Below are positions 26,401 to 36,038 of a stretch of 44,420 nucleotides of DNA, one piece after another. A program made the position numbers and the translations under genes. Positions within the stretch are counted from its first letter, which is position 1. Every line of letters begins with the position of its first letter. Source of the DNA: Candidatus Cloacimonadota bacterium (GTDB taxonomy: Bacteria; Cloacimonadota; Cloacimonadia; Cloacimonadales; Cloacimonadaceae). The stretch covers positions 1 to 44,420 of the forward strand of contig JAQUJJ010000014.1 of the NCBI GenBank assembly GCA_028681035.1, in the 5' to 3' direction. Under the pieces are notes generated by a model. The model saw only the letters and a list, made by a program, of their open reading frames with translations, searched no databases and had not been told where the DNA came from.

Positions 26401-27052
26401 AGGCTGTAGCGCAGCATGCCGATGCTGCGTAAGTGGAAAAGCGAAAGAAAGCTGCTAAAGTTAAGAGTTAAGGGCAATAAGTCGAGAGGTCGAGATGTAA
26501 TTACTACAGCTTCTGCATAATAAAAATTAACAAAGAGTAAAAGAGTAAAAGAGATGTAAAATAGGTTGTAGCGCAGCCTAATTCTCCATTCTCCATCATC
26601 AATTCTCAATTAACTCAGCTCTGCTTTTCTCTGTTTTTCTCTGTGTTAAAAAGAAACCTTCAATCTAGCTTGCCATTTCAGCGTTTAGCCGCATCGGAAT
26701 AATAAAAATTAACAAAGAGTAAAAGAGTTAAAGAGATGTAAAATAGGTTGTAGCGCAGCCTAATTCTCCATTCTCCATCATCAATTCTCAATTAGTTCAG
26801 CTCTGCTTTTCTCTGCTTTTCTCTGTGTTAAAAAAGAAACCTTAAACCTCACTTGTCATTTAGCGTTTAGCCGCATCGGAATAATAAAAATTAACAAAGA
26901 GTAAAAGAGTTAAAGAGATGTAAAATAGGTTGTAGCGCAGCCTAATTATCCATTCTCCATCATCAATTCTCAATTAACTCAGCTCTGTTTTTCTCTGTGT
27001 TAAAAAGAAACCTTAAATCTAGCTTGTCATTTCAGCGTTTAGCAGCATCGTA
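26401..27052 (+). repeat. Composite direct repeat, right copy (head + 3 units)
   Basis: The head module (26401-26517) carries the hairpin GCAGCAT-gccg-ATGCTGC. Three tandem units follow: 26518-26699 (182 bp), 26700-26881 (182 bp) and 26882-27052 (171 bp). The two longer units carry a duplicated TCTCTG(T/C)TTT word. Orientation and module order match the left copy at 19,871-20,322. The last 70 bases before corA carry further GTCGAG-family fragments in inverted sense. Confidence 0.9.
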
Positions 27053-27182
27053 ATGCTACGCTACAGCCCACATCTCGACCTCTAGACCCTCGGCTTACTG
27101 TCAATAGCCCTTATTTTTCTTGCCACAAATAGCCCCTTTCAGAAAAATGGCGATAGCTGAAGTATTAGGAAAGGAGGTTCTC

Positions 27183-28115
27183 ATGATCCAAGCTTACAAA
27201 ATAGCAGATCAACGCTTTGTAACGGCAATCACGCCTGATGAGGCATTTTGGATACATTTGGAAAGCCCCTCTTCTGCTGAAGTGAAGAAAATACTGGAAA
27301 AGTATGATTTACCAGAGGATTTTATCACCGACCTTCAGGATGCGGACGAAAACTCACGTCTGGAATATGAAGACGGTGCTATGCTGATTATTTTGCGGGT
27401 ACCCCTATACTACAAGCACCGTTCGGCAAGTGTATCTTTTGCCACAGCACCTTTGGGGGTAATTGTTGCCCAAGATAAATTGATCACCGTTTCTTTTTAC
27501 GACAGCGAAATTTTAACCCAGTATCTGGATGGCAAGCACCGTCCGTTTGCCATTACGCAGCAAAGCTTTCTGCTTAATATAAACCTGCGTACAGCGATTT
27601 ACTACCTTAAATTCCTTAAGGAGATAAACCGCCGTACCACTCAAATAGAAAACGAACTGCATCAATCTATGCGGAACAAGGAGCTTATCCGCTTGCTACG
27701 CATGGAGAAATCGCTGGTTTATTTCAATACTTCGCTGAAATCTAATGAGATTATATTGGAACGTTTACAGCGTTCGCGCTGGCTGCATAACGATCCCGAA
27801 GCTGAGGATATGATAGACGACGTGATTATCGAAAACAAGCAAGCCATAGAAATGGCAAACATATACAGCAGCATTTTAAGCGGCATGATGGATGCTTTTG
27901 CGTCTATCATCTCCAACAACCTGAATGTGGTGATGAAGTTTCTCACTTCCATAACGATTATTCTGGCACTTCCTACCTTGATTGCCAGTATTTATGGCAT
28001 GAACGTCCGCTTACCATTCCAGGAAAGCGGTTTTGCTTTTGCCCTTGTAATGGGTTTTGCTATCTGCATGTCCATTCTGCTGGTGCTTGTTTTTATTCGC
28101 AAGAAATACTTTTAG
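27183..28115 (+). CDS. corA: CorA-family magnesium/divalent cation transporter
   Basis: A homopentameric inner-membrane channel for Mg2+ or related cations. The 310-residue protein has the large cytoplasmic N-terminal domain, a long stalk helix and two C-terminal membrane helices. The selectivity motif 'YGMN' is at residues 271-274, just after the first helix. The C-terminus ends in basic 'IRKKYF', as is usual. The start at 27183 is chosen for its strong RBS (AAAGGAGG); the frame stays open 21 codons upstream without one. It leads a plus-strand run with queD and engB. Confidence 0.93.
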   Translation: MIQAYKIADQRFVTAITPDEAFWIHLESPSSAEVKKILEKYDLPEDFITDLQDADENSRLEYEDGAMLIILRVPLYYKHRSASVSFATAPLGVIVAQDKLITVSFYDSEILTQYLDGKHRPFAITQQSFLLNINLRTAIYYLKFLKEINRRTTQIENELHQSMRNKELIRLLRMEKSLVYFNTSLKSNEIILERLQRSRWLHNDPEAEDMIDDVIIENKQAIEMANIYSSILSGMMDAFASIISNNLNVVMKFLTSITIILALPTLIASIYGMNVRLPFQESGFAFALVMGFAICMSILLVLVFIRKKYF

Positions 28116-28124
28116 GAGGCTTAG

Positions 28125-28496
28125 ATGTATTACCTTAGCGTTAGTGATTCTTTTTCGGCGGCTCATCGCCTTTGCGGTTACGAAGGTGCATGCAGCAACC
28201 TGCACGGTCATAACTGGAAAGTACGAGTTGGGCTGAAAACCGATACTCTGGATAACATCGGAATGGCGATGGATTTCGGCATTATAAAAACTATCCTGAA
28301 AGGTATTTTGGACAATTTTGACCATGCTTATCTGAATGAAGTGGCGTGTCTTGATGGTTTGAATCCCACCTCCGAACATCTTGCCCGCTATATCTTTGAG
28401 CTTATGGAAAAGGAACTGCTGAATCAACCCGCTTCTGTTTATGAAGTGGAGATTTGCGAATCCGACCGCAGCAGCGTGGTATATAGAAATGCTTAG
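28125..28496 (+). CDS. queD: 6-carboxytetrahydropterin synthase (QueD/PTPS family)
   Basis: Makes 6-carboxy-5,6,7,8-tetrahydropterin from dihydroneopterin triphosphate in queuosine/7-deazaguanine synthesis. It has 123 residues. The zinc ligands His14 ('FSAAHRL'), His27 and His29 ('LHGHNW') and catalytic Cys23 are visible, as are 'MAMDFGIIK', 'LDNFDHAYLNE' and the end motif 'VEICESDRSSVVY'. It starts nine bases after corA and overlaps engB by eight bases. No other queuosine gene is in the window. Confidence 0.9.
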   Translation: MYYLSVSDSFSAAHRLCGYEGACSNLHGHNWKVRVGLKTDTLDNIGMAMDFGIIKTILKGILDNFDHAYLNEVACLDGLNPTSEHLARYIFELMEKELLNQPASVYEVEICESDRSSVVYRNA

Positions 28497-29100
28497 ATTC
28501 GTGCAATCCTTCTTCGTTAAAAGCGCAATTGAGCCGGTAGATTACCCCGCTTCTGCCTATCCCGAGTTTGCCTTTGCCGGACGCAGCAACGTGGGTAAAT
28601 CCACATTGATAAACCTGATTACAGACCACCACGGCTTGGCGAAAACCTCCGGGACTCCCGGAAAAACAAGGCTGCTGAACTTCTTTCTTATCCGCTACAA
28701 AATAGACGATAGCGAAGAATCTGGCTTCTTACAGCTTACCGATTTACCCGGCTATGGCTTTGCCGAAGTGAGCCAAAACGAGCAAGAGAAATGGCGCAAG
28801 ATGATAGGTAAATATTTCGAGCAACGCACCCAGCTACGTAGTATTGTGGTTTTGGTAGATATCCGCCATAGTGCCGATAAAAAAGATATCCAATTACTGG
28901 AAATACTGCGCTTGCGTAATATAGAACATTGCGTGGTTGCCACCAAATCCGATAAAATACCCAAGACTAAGATTGCCAAAACAGTTCAGGCATTGTCAAA
29001 AGAATTGGGGCTTAGGAATGAACCCATGTTCGCCGTTTCTGCCTTGAAAAACACGGGTTTTGAAGCACTAATGGATTGGATTCAAACCAAACTGATATAA
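28489..29100 (+). CDS. engB: Ribosome biogenesis GTPase EngB/YihA
   Basis: A GTPase needed for assembly of the large ribosomal subunit. It has 203 residues from the ATG at 28489. G1 is GRSNVGKS (31-38), G2 is in 'SGTPGKTR', G3 is 'DLPGYGFAEV', G4 is 'TKSDK' and G5 'SALK'. The ATG overlaps the queD end, implying translational coupling; an upstream in-frame ATG lies inside queD and is rejected. mnmG follows closely. Confidence 0.95.
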   Translation: MLRFVQSFFVKSAIEPVDYPASAYPEFAFAGRSNVGKSTLINLITDHHGLAKTSGTPGKTRLLNFFLIRYKIDDSEESGFLQLTDLPGYGFAEVSQNEQEKWRKMIGKYFEQRTQLRSIVVLVDIRHSADKKDIQLLEILRLRNIEHCVVATKSDKIPKTKIAKTVQALSKELGLRNEPMFAVSALKNTGFEALMDWIQTKLI

Positions 29101-29108
29101 AGCAGAGC

Positions 29109-30959
29109 ATGGAATTTACTTCCGCCTGGGATATTATCGTTGTAGGAGCAGGGCATGCAGGCATTGAAGCCGCCCTTGTTGCTGCCCGCAGAGGCTTGAA
29201 AACTGCCCTCTTTACCATCAAGCTGGAAGCCATCGGACGCATGAGCTGTAACCCTTCCATAGGCGGACCCGCCAAAGGGCATCTGGCAAGGGAAGTGGAC
29301 GCTTTGGGCGGAGAAATAGGCAGAGCAGCAGACCTCTCCGGTATTCATTTCCGTATGCTGAACCGTAGCAAAGGTCCCGCAGTGTGGGCACCCCGCGCAC
29401 AAAATGACCGCGAGGCGTATCACCACATTATGCGTGAAGCTTTGGAAAACCAGGATGGCTTACACATCATTGAAGCTAGTATCACAGAGCTAATTATCCG
29501 AGGTGGAAGGGTTTGCGGAGTAACCAGCCAAATCGGACGCCAATACCTTGCCCCCACGGTAATCCTTGCCACGGGCACTTTCTTAAGAGGAAAGATACAT
29601 GTGGGGAAAATCAGCTATAGCGGAGGACGCAGCGGAGAGCCAAGTGCGGATGACCTATCGCTGAACTTAGGTGCTTTGGGCTTGCAAGTACTACGCTTTA
29701 AAACAGGTACCCCGCCCCGCGTGGATTTGCGCAGCCTGGATTTTAGCTGTTTGGAAGCTCAAGCTGGAGACCCAGACCCGCAAGGCTTTTCCTACTATCG
29801 GGATATCGTTCTGCGCAACCAAGTATCCTGCTATCTAACTCATACAACCGCCGAAACATCCCGCATAATTCAAGAAAACTTAAACGAATCTGCGCTATAT
29901 TCAGGTATAATAACCGGTATAGGTCCGCGCTATTGCCCATCTATAGAAGATAAGATTGTTAAGTTCCCGCAGCGGGACAGCCACCATGTATTCATCGAAC
30001 CGGAAGGAATCAACACCTTTGAAGCCTACGTGAATGGCATTTCCACCAGCCTGCCACCACATATCCAGGAACAAATAGTCCACAGCATACCCGGCTTGGA
30101 AAAAGCCGTTATTCTCCGCTATGCCTATGCTATAGAATACGACTACGTAAGCCCGGAAGAGATAGACTCGTCTCTTGCCGTGAAGAAGCTGCCCGGCTTG
30201 TATCTGGCAGGGCAGATAAACGGTACCTCCGGCTATGAAGAAGCTGCCGCACAGGGCATGCTCGCCGGTATTAATGCCAGCCTGTTTCTGGATGGAAAGC
30301 CGCCACTGGTGCTATCGCGCAGTGATGCCTATATGGGCGTGTTAATAGACGACCTCGTTACCCGCGGCACCAATGAACCCTACCGCATGTTTACTTCGCG
30401 GGCAGAATATCGCCTGCTGCTGCGCCAGGACAACGCCGATGAGCGCATGATGCCCATTGCCCGAAAGCTTGGCTTGCTTTCCGAAGACCGTTGGCAGCGA
30501 TTCTCTACTATGCTGGAGATAAAGGCAAGAGAGATGGAACGCCTTAAAACCGGCAATTGCAGCATCGCCGGAGAGATAAAAGAACCTATCCGCTTTGCCC
30601 AATTACTAAAGCGTCCAGAGATTAACTTTGCCAAGCTGCCGGATTACGGCTTTACTATTCCTCCCGACCTAAACGAAGACATCCAACGGCGCATAGAACT
30701 GGAAATAAAGTACGAAGGCTATCTGCACCGTATGGAAGAAGAGTTGCAGCGCTTTAGGCAGGCGGAAGATATGAACCTGCCAGATGAAACGGATTACTTT
30801 GCCATTCCCAGTTTAGCATGGGAAGCACGGGAAAAGCTCGCCAGAATAAAGCCCCGCAGCATTGGACAAGCCATGCGCATACCGGGGATAAACTACAGCG
30901 ACAGCTCTGCCTTGATGATTTGGCTGCGCAAAAACCCCACAGGAAAAGTAAATGAATAA
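29109..30959 (+). CDS. mnmG: tRNA uridine-5-carboxymethylaminomethyl modification enzyme MnmG
   Basis: The FAD-dependent partner of MnmE that installs the cmnm5 group on U34 of certain tRNAs. It has 616 residues from the ATG at 29109. The dinucleotide motif GAGHAG is at 13-18. Family signatures 'SCNPSIGGPAKGHLAREVDA' and 'GLYLAGQINGTSGYEEAAAQG' are intact, and the C-terminal GidA-associated domain is present ('ALMIWLRKNPTG'). An in-frame TTG 33 bases upstream overlaps engB and is less likely. kdsB overlaps its end by eight bases. Confidence 0.95.
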   Translation: MEFTSAWDIIVVGAGHAGIEAALVAARRGLKTALFTIKLEAIGRMSCNPSIGGPAKGHLAREVDALGGEIGRAADLSGIHFRMLNRSKGPAVWAPRAQNDREAYHHIMREALENQDGLHIIEASITELIIRGGRVCGVTSQIGRQYLAPTVILATGTFLRGKIHVGKISYSGGRSGEPSADDLSLNLGALGLQVLRFKTGTPPRVDLRSLDFSCLEAQAGDPDPQGFSYYRDIVLRNQVSCYLTHTTAETSRIIQENLNESALYSGIITGIGPRYCPSIEDKIVKFPQRDSHHVFIEPEGINTFEAYVNGISTSLPPHIQEQIVHSIPGLEKAVILRYAYAIEYDYVSPEEIDSSLAVKKLPGLYLAGQINGTSGYEEAAAQGMLAGINASLFLDGKPPLVLSRSDAYMGVLIDDLVTRGTNEPYRMFTSRAEYRLLLRQDNADERMMPIARKLGLLSEDRWQRFSTMLEIKAREMERLKTGNCSIAGEIKEPIRFAQLLKRPEINFAKLPDYGFTIPPDLNEDIQRRIELEIKYEGYLHRMEEELQRFRQAEDMNLPDETDYFAIPSLAWEAREKLARIKPRSIGQAMRIPGINYSDSSALMIWLRKNPTGKVNE

Positions 30960-31725
30960 CAAGCTAAACGCTATTGCCATAATACCCGCACGTTATGCCT
31001 CTTCTCGTTTCCCCGCCAAAGCCCTTGCCTTGCTGGGTGGCAAGCCCATTATCCAGCATGTCTATGAGCGAGTATGGAACAGCGGGCTGTTTTACCAAGT
31101 GTTAGTAGCTACAGACCATAAAGCTATCTATGATGCTGTTACAGCCTTTGGGGGAAAACCAGTGATGACCTCGGAGCAGCATCAAAGCGGGAGCGACCGT
31201 ATCGCGGAGGCTGCCAGGATGTTTCCCGATGCCAGTATTATAGTGAATATTCAGGGTGATGAACCGCTTATTGATACTGTTTCTTTGGCAAGTCTTGTAG
31301 CTGCTTTTGCTGATTCCGATGCGCAAATAGCAAGCCTGATGACTCCTATTACAGATGTTAACATGCTGAATAATCCTAACATTGTGAAAGTAATAACCGA
31401 CATTCTTTCCAATGCTTTATACTTTTCCCGTTCCCCTATCCCATACAACCGCGATAAGGACATCTCCTGTACATATTACCGCCATATCGGTGTTTATGCA
31501 TATAGGCGTGAAACCTTGCTGCGCTTTGTTGCTCTTCCACCCAGTAGGCTGGAACTAATCGAAAAGCTGGAGCAGCTAAGGGCACTTGAGGCTGGCATCC
31601 CAATCCGCATGATTATCACAGACTACCAAGGCATTGGGATAGATACACCTGAAGATTTGGCACAAGTGGAAAGCTATCTGCTGAACAATAGCGTCTCTTC
31701 TAAAGAACTATTCAACAAAGAGTAA
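30952..31725 (+). CDS. kdsB: CMP-KDO synthetase
   Basis: Activates 3-deoxy-D-manno-octulosonate with CTP for lipopolysaccharide inner-core synthesis, direct evidence for an LPS-bearing outer membrane. It has 257 residues with the family start 'IAIIPARYASSRFPAKALA', 'ATDHKAIYDAVTAFGG', 'SGSDRIAEAA' and 'IVNIQGDEPLI'. The last codons and stop (FNKE-stop) are written in the repeat word TTCAACAAAGAGTAA, so the 3' end is repeat-derived. Confidence 0.95.
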   Translation: MNNKLNAIAIIPARYASSRFPAKALALLGGKPIIQHVYERVWNSGLFYQVLVATDHKAIYDAVTAFGGKPVMTSEQHQSGSDRIAEAARMFPDASIIVNIQGDEPLIDTVSLASLVAAFADSDAQIASLMTPITDVNMLNNPNIVKVITDILSNALYFSRSPIPYNRDKDISCTYYRHIGVYAYRRETLLRFVALPPSRLELIEKLEQLRALEAGIPIRMIITDYQGIGIDTPEDLAQVESYLLNNSVSSKELFNKE

Positions 31726-31748
31726 AAGAGCTAAAGAGGAAAAGAGAG
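31710..31748 (+). repeat. Fragment of the AACAAAGAGTAAAAGAG repeat
   Basis: The word AACAAAGAGTAAAAGAG, part of the 171/182-bp units, straddles the kdsB stop codon and continues as purine-rich sequence. Another fragment lies at 33,317-33,355 after the phosphoesterase gene. Confidence 0.6.
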
Positions 31749-31812
31749 ATCAGGCAGGATCATGCCCTTCATGTTATCAGAGTTCTATTCTTCATAGATA
31801 AAGAGGTTTATT

Positions 31813-33273
31813 ATGAAACGTTTACTTAGCATCACACTGTTACTTTTGGTAGCATTTGCCCTAAATGCAATCCCGCTCCGCATTCTGCACACAAACGACA
31901 CTCACGGAAGCTACCAGCCCCAAACCATGAAAACGGGCGAGCAAATAGGCGGGTACGCAGCCCTGGAGTACCATTTACAAGCCGAGCGCAAGAGTGCTGC
32001 ACGCTCACTCTATCTTGATGCGGGGGATCAGCAAACCGGCAGTATGTTCTCCTCTTTAACTTACGAAGGTTTGATTGGCGGCGCAGTGATAAAGACCTTT
32101 AATATGCTGAAACTGGATGCCACAACCTTTGGAAATCACGAGTTTGACCAGTCTTTCGCTACCTCGCAAGGCTACTTTCAAAAAGCTAACTACCCCTTTG
32201 TATCTACTAACTTGCAAACCAAAGATGGCAAGCCTTTTGGAGGTAAGCCCTACGAAATTATCACTCTGGATTCGCTTAAAATAGGCATCATGGGCTTAAC
32301 TTTGGTGGAGCTGCCTGAAAAGGTGCGACCCTCCAATATAGCAGCCCTAAACATCCTGCCATATAAACAGGCTATTGACCTTTATCTTGACGAAGTTGAT
32401 AAGCTTAGCGACCTTATCGTCCTGATTACTCATCTTGGTCACGAAGCGGATAGCCTGCTTGCTACTACCTTGGATAATCGGGTGGATGTGATTGTTGGTG
32501 GGCACTCGCATGTAAGGATAGAAGAGCCTTGGCAGGTGAATGGTATCTATATCACCTCCGCTGGAAGCCACACTCTATTTCTGGGTGAGATGGAGATGGA
32601 TGTGGTTAACGACCGCATTACCAGCTTTTATTCCCGCTTGATTCCGCTTCTTGTCCCCAAGGATTTACCCTCCACCCCATTAAACCAGTTTGTGGGAGGC
32701 TTGGCTAAGAACATTGATGCTGAGATGGGAAAGACCATTGCCACCATTCCCGAAGATTGGAAACCAGATAAGTTTAAAGCAACACACCTCTCCGAGTGGG
32801 TGGCAGGTGCTCTGTTGGCACAATACAGCGACTTCAAACCCGATGTTGCTATTATCAATAACGGCGGTCTGCGCAAGACTATCCCCGCAGGAGATGTTAC
32901 GCTGCGGGATATGAATGAACTGATACCTTTTAATAACTACGTGGTGCTGTTTTCCTGTTATGGCAGAGACCTTCTCACCATGGATGCCAAGAACCAGCAA
33001 ATTGCCATCGATAAGCCCTATGATATCGTGCAAACCGCTAATTCTGGATGGGCAATCGGTTCCTGGGGTGGAAACTCAACTCTTAAGAAAGCTTATACAG
33101 TGGGAGGCAAACCTATTGATCCAGACCAAATATACAGGGTAGTAAGCCATGATTATGTTGCGGAACAGTGGGATAAATACTTGGGATTCCAGCCTCTTGA
33201 TGTACAAGAAACTGGGGATTTGATTCTGGATGCCGTTATAGAACAGCTCATCCTGCAGTTTGGGAAGAAGTAA
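31813..33273 (+). CDS. Secreted 5'-nucleotidase/UshA-like metallophosphoesterase
   Basis: An exported phosphoesterase, probably periplasmic, that removes phosphate from nucleotides or related esters. It has 486 residues with a signal peptide ('LLSITLLLLVAFALNA'). The calcineurin-type motifs appear in order: 'LHTNDTHG', 'DAGDQ', 'GNHEFD', 'THLGHEADSLLA' and 'GGHSHVRI'. The C-terminal 5'-nucleotidase domain has 'INNGGLRKTIPAGDVTLRD' and 'LIPFNNYVVLF'. No lipobox or sorting domain is present. The exact substrate is open. Confidence 0.9.
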   Translation: MKRLLSITLLLLVAFALNAIPLRILHTNDTHGSYQPQTMKTGEQIGGYAALEYHLQAERKSAARSLYLDAGDQQTGSMFSSLTYEGLIGGAVIKTFNMLKLDATTFGNHEFDQSFATSQGYFQKANYPFVSTNLQTKDGKPFGGKPYEIITLDSLKIGIMGLTLVELPEKVRPSNIAALNILPYKQAIDLYLDEVDKLSDLIVLITHLGHEADSLLATTLDNRVDVIVGGHSHVRIEEPWQVNGIYITSAGSHTLFLGEMEMDVVNDRITSFYSRLIPLLVPKDLPSTPLNQFVGGLAKNIDAEMGKTIATIPEDWKPDKFKATHLSEWVAGALLAQYSDFKPDVAIINNGGLRKTIPAGDVTLRDMNELIPFNNYVVLFSCYGRDLLTMDAKNQQIAIDKPYDIVQTANSGWAIGSWGGNSTLKKAYTVGGKPIDPDQIYRVVSHDYVAEQWDKYLGFQPLDVQETGDLILDAVIEQLILQFGKK

Positions 33274-33520
33274 CGAGGATTGATTCATCACCGAAGACAC
33301 CGAGGGCACCGAAGTTTTAACAAAGAGTAAAAGAGCGAAAGAGAAAAAGAGAGCTTAAATACAAAGTTAAATCACACTATCTTCAGTCCTGGTTTCACTT
33401 TTCCACCCTTCCACTCTTCCACTTCAGCAGGAACAGCACCCCTTGATCGAGCCGAGGGCAGGCTCTGCGCTACGCCCTACATCTCGACCTCAAGACCCCT
33501 CGACTTCTAGACTTAAACAG
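33274..33520. repeat. Repeat-rich convergent intergenic region
   Basis: Between convergent genes lie a CACCGAAGACACCGAGGGCA repeat, the AACAAAGAGTAAAAGAG word, and, inverted near 33,445-33,510, the GTAGCGCAG hairpin family (GAGCC/GGCTC stem) with GTCGAG words. No bidirectional terminator was clear. Confidence 0.6.
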
Positions 33521-34870
33521 CTATTTTATCCCCAATTCCTGAAGCTTGCGGGACAGATTACTTTGTTGCAGACCAAGTGCTTCTGCAGTGCGGCTAATGT
33601 TCCCCCCGAATATCTGAAGCTGCGTAGTTAGATAGTGAATCTCGAACTCACGTTTCTTATCTGCAAACGCAGCAGTAGCTTTCCAAAACTCTGCCATCTC
33701 GGCGTTTATCTCGGCATTGGGGAGCATATTTGCGATATCAATTGGTTCAAGTATTTGTTTATCGCACAGCAGGTAGATACGCTCGATGATATTCCGCAGC
33801 TCGCGTACATTACCGGGATAATCCGGCTTGGACAGAAACTCCAGTGCTTTCTCGCTGAACTGCCGTGGACGTGTGCTAAGCTCCGCTGCAATCATAATGG
33901 AAAAGTGGCGTACTAACAGCGGTATATCCTCTCTTCTGCTACGCAGTGGAGGCGTGTAAACCGGAACAACATTCAGGCGGTAAAACAAATCTTCACGGAA
34001 GCTGCCATTATTCACCATAGAGGCTAAATCCTTGTTGGTAGCAGCAATAATGCGCACATCAATGCGGTGGGTTTGGTTTCCTCCCACCCGTTCAAATTCA
34101 CCTTCTTGTATCACTCGCAGAATCTTAGCTTGCGCAGCAGGCTCCATATCGCCTATTTCGTCCAAAAAGAGGCTGCCACCATCGGCTTCTTCAAGCTTGC
34201 CACGTTTGCGGGTATTGGCACCTGTAAACGCACCACGTTCGTAACCAAATAGCTCGCTTTCCACCAATTCACGTGGGATAGCAGCGGAATTGAACTTGAC
34301 GAAGGGTTTGCCCAAGCGAGGACTGCGTGCATGGATAAGACGCGCCACCAGTTCTTTACCAGTTCCGCTTTCGCCTTGGATGAGGATCTTAGCATTAGAG
34401 GGAGCAATTTTATCTATTATCGCATTTAAATCCTGAATTGTGCTGCTGTTACCTACCATTTCCCAGCTTAGCTCGCTTTCGCTACGCATACGTTGCAGTT
34501 CTCTGGCAAGCTGCGTAAATTCCAGAGCTTTAGCAATGGTAAGCTTTACCTTGGGAAGGCTTAAGGGCTTTTCCAGAAAGTCAAAAGCACCCAGTTTAAT
34601 AGCTTTCACGGCATCCGAAATACTGCTGTTGCCAGAGATCATCACCACCGGAATGCCCGGTTGGCTTTTCTTCAGCTTGGCAAGCACCTCTAAGCCATTT
34701 ATATCAGGAAGTTTCACATCCAGCAAGATAATGTCCGGCTCACTTTCTTCTGCCATGCTTAGTCCACACTTTGCCGTGTAGCAACTAAGCACCTCATAGC
34801 CTTCGTCCGTAAGGATATTGCTAATCGTAAGGCAGATGTTCTTTTCGTCGTCTATAACTAAAACTTTCAT
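33521..34870 (-). CDS. Sigma-54-dependent response regulator (NtrC/NtrX-like)
   Basis: An activator of sigma-54 promoters under control of the adjacent kinase. It has 449 residues. The receiver domain (1-120) has phospho-acceptor Asp51 ('LLDVKLPD') and 'KP' in 'LEKPLSL'. The AAA+ domain (about 140-380) has Walker A 'GESGTGKE', the sigma-54 contact loop 'GAFTGA' and 'FLDEIGD'. The C-terminal Fis-type helix-turn-helix is 'ISRTAEALGLQQSNLSRKL'. It overlaps the kinase gene by four bases. The target genes are unknown; the nitrogen role of NtrX may not apply in this organism. Confidence 0.93.
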   Translation of the reverse strand: MKVLVIDDEKNICLTISNILTDEGYEVLSCYTAKCGLSMAEESEPDIILLDVKLPDINGLEVLAKLKKSQPGIPVVMISGNSSISDAVKAIKLGAFDFLEKPLSLPKVKLTIAKALEFTQLARELQRMRSESELSWEMVGNSSTIQDLNAIIDKIAPSNAKILIQGESGTGKELVARLIHARSPRLGKPFVKFNSAAIPRELVESELFGYERGAFTGANTRKRGKLEEADGGSLFLDEIGDMEPAAQAKILRVIQEGEFERVGGNQTHRIDVRIIAATNKDLASMVNNGSFREDLFYRLNVVPVYTPPLRSRREDIPLLVRHFSIMIAAELSTRPRQFSEKALEFLSKPDYPGNVRELRNIIERIYLLCDKQILEPIDIANMLPNAEINAEMAEFWKATAAFADKKREFEIHYLTTQLQIFGGNISRTAEALGLQQSNLSRKLQELGIK

Positions 34871-36027
34871 GCCTTATTTCCTTCGATTATCAGGGTGAAC
34901 TCACTGCCTTCTCCCGGTTTGCTTTTTACCCGAACAATGGCTGAATTAGCCTCACAAAGCTTTTTTACCAAGGCAAGTCCCAAGCCTGTTCCTTTTGTCT
35001 TCCGTGTGAAATAGGGTTCAAACACTCTGTTTAAATCATCGGTTTCAATACCGCTGCCTTTATCTCGAATGCTGATTATCACATAGTTTTTATCCCTACC
35101 AAGGCTTATCTTAATAGGCTGCTTGGGTTGTGAGGCGTCCATCGCATTCTGAAGGATATTGGTAAGCACTTGATAAAAATGAGTTTTATCAAACAGTACT
35201 TCCAAGTCCGTTTGTAGGTCTAACTCCAGATTATAATCCGCAGCATAAGACCTGCAAATCTCTCGAATACTGGTTTCTGGATTTAAACTCTCGCGGATGG
35301 CTTTACTAATCTTGGCAAAACTGGAAAAGTCTTGCGCTAACAAACGCAGGTTTTCAATTTCTTGCTTAATTATCTCCAGAGATTCATTTAGTATCAGGGG
35401 AATGCTGGCAGGGTCTGTTTCAATGCGCTCTTCAAGGCGTTGCACCGCTAATTGGATGGGCGTTAAAGGGTTCTTAATCTCGTGGGCAAGGATGCGTGAC
35501 AAATCCTTCCAAATCATCTCTTTCTCGGCTACTAATAGACGCTTTTGCACAGCTTCCAACTCGCGCGACATAACATTAAAGGAATTCTTCAGCATCTTCA
35601 TTTCGTGGATACCGGTTTCGGGCAAGTGCACGCTAAAATTGCCATGCCGTATCTGTTCAGTGGCATTTTGCAATTCCCGCAGGGGCTTGCTAAGCTTGGT
35701 TAGTACGATAAAAAACACGGTGCTGGATATCACAATAATAACAAATAAGGTTAAGGCTGCGTAAAACCGCGATTCGCTTAGGCTAACCTGGACAACCCCC
35801 TTGGCAGCACCGAAATCTTTCATAATCTGCACAGCTTTCAATGAATCTGCGCTGCTATGTAGCCTAATTTGCCGCAGTTCTTCGCTTAACTCCAATTGCT
35901 CCATTGCTTCCTGCAACTGTTGCTGATTGGCTTGTAACACACGATTCATAACCATCAAACCACCGATGGAGAAGACGAGATAAACCGCCAATAGCCATGT
36001 CCTAATTCCAGGTCTAGTAAAATTCAT
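34867..36027 (-). CDS. NtrY-like membrane histidine kinase
   Basis: The sensor partner of the downstream regulator. It has 386 residues: a membrane helix (about 10-29), a short extracytoplasmic region (30-88), a second helix (89-110), HAMP (111-160), a HisKA domain with His182 in 'LAHEIKNPLTPIQLA' and an HATPase domain with 'ILQNAMDAS', 'DKGSGI' and 'TGLGLALVKKL'. The HEIKNPLTPIQ box is typical of NtrY-type kinases. It starts 11 bases after the DUF4390-like gene and overlaps the regulator gene by four bases. Confidence 0.92.
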   Translation of the reverse strand: MNFTRPGIRTWLLAVYLVFSIGGLMVMNRVLQANQQQLQEAMEQLELSEELRQIRLHSSADSLKAVQIMKDFGAAKGVVQVSLSESRFYAALTLFVIIVISSTVFFIVLTKLSKPLRELQNATEQIRHGNFSVHLPETGIHEMKMLKNSFNVMSRELEAVQKRLLVAEKEMIWKDLSRILAHEIKNPLTPIQLAVQRLEERIETDPASIPLILNESLEIIKQEIENLRLLAQDFSSFAKISKAIRESLNPETSIREICRSYAADYNLELDLQTDLEVLFDKTHFYQVLTNILQNAMDASQPKQPIKISLGRDKNYVIISIRDKGSGIETDDLNRVFEPYFTRKTKGTGLGLALVKKLCEANSAIVRVKSKPGEGSEFTLIIEGNKA

Positions 36028-36038
36028 TTCATACGTCC

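Noticed and set aside
29076..29108. TTG start for mnmG, 11 codons upstream
   Set aside because: It lies inside engB, and the ATG at 29109 matches the usual family start just before the FAD motif.
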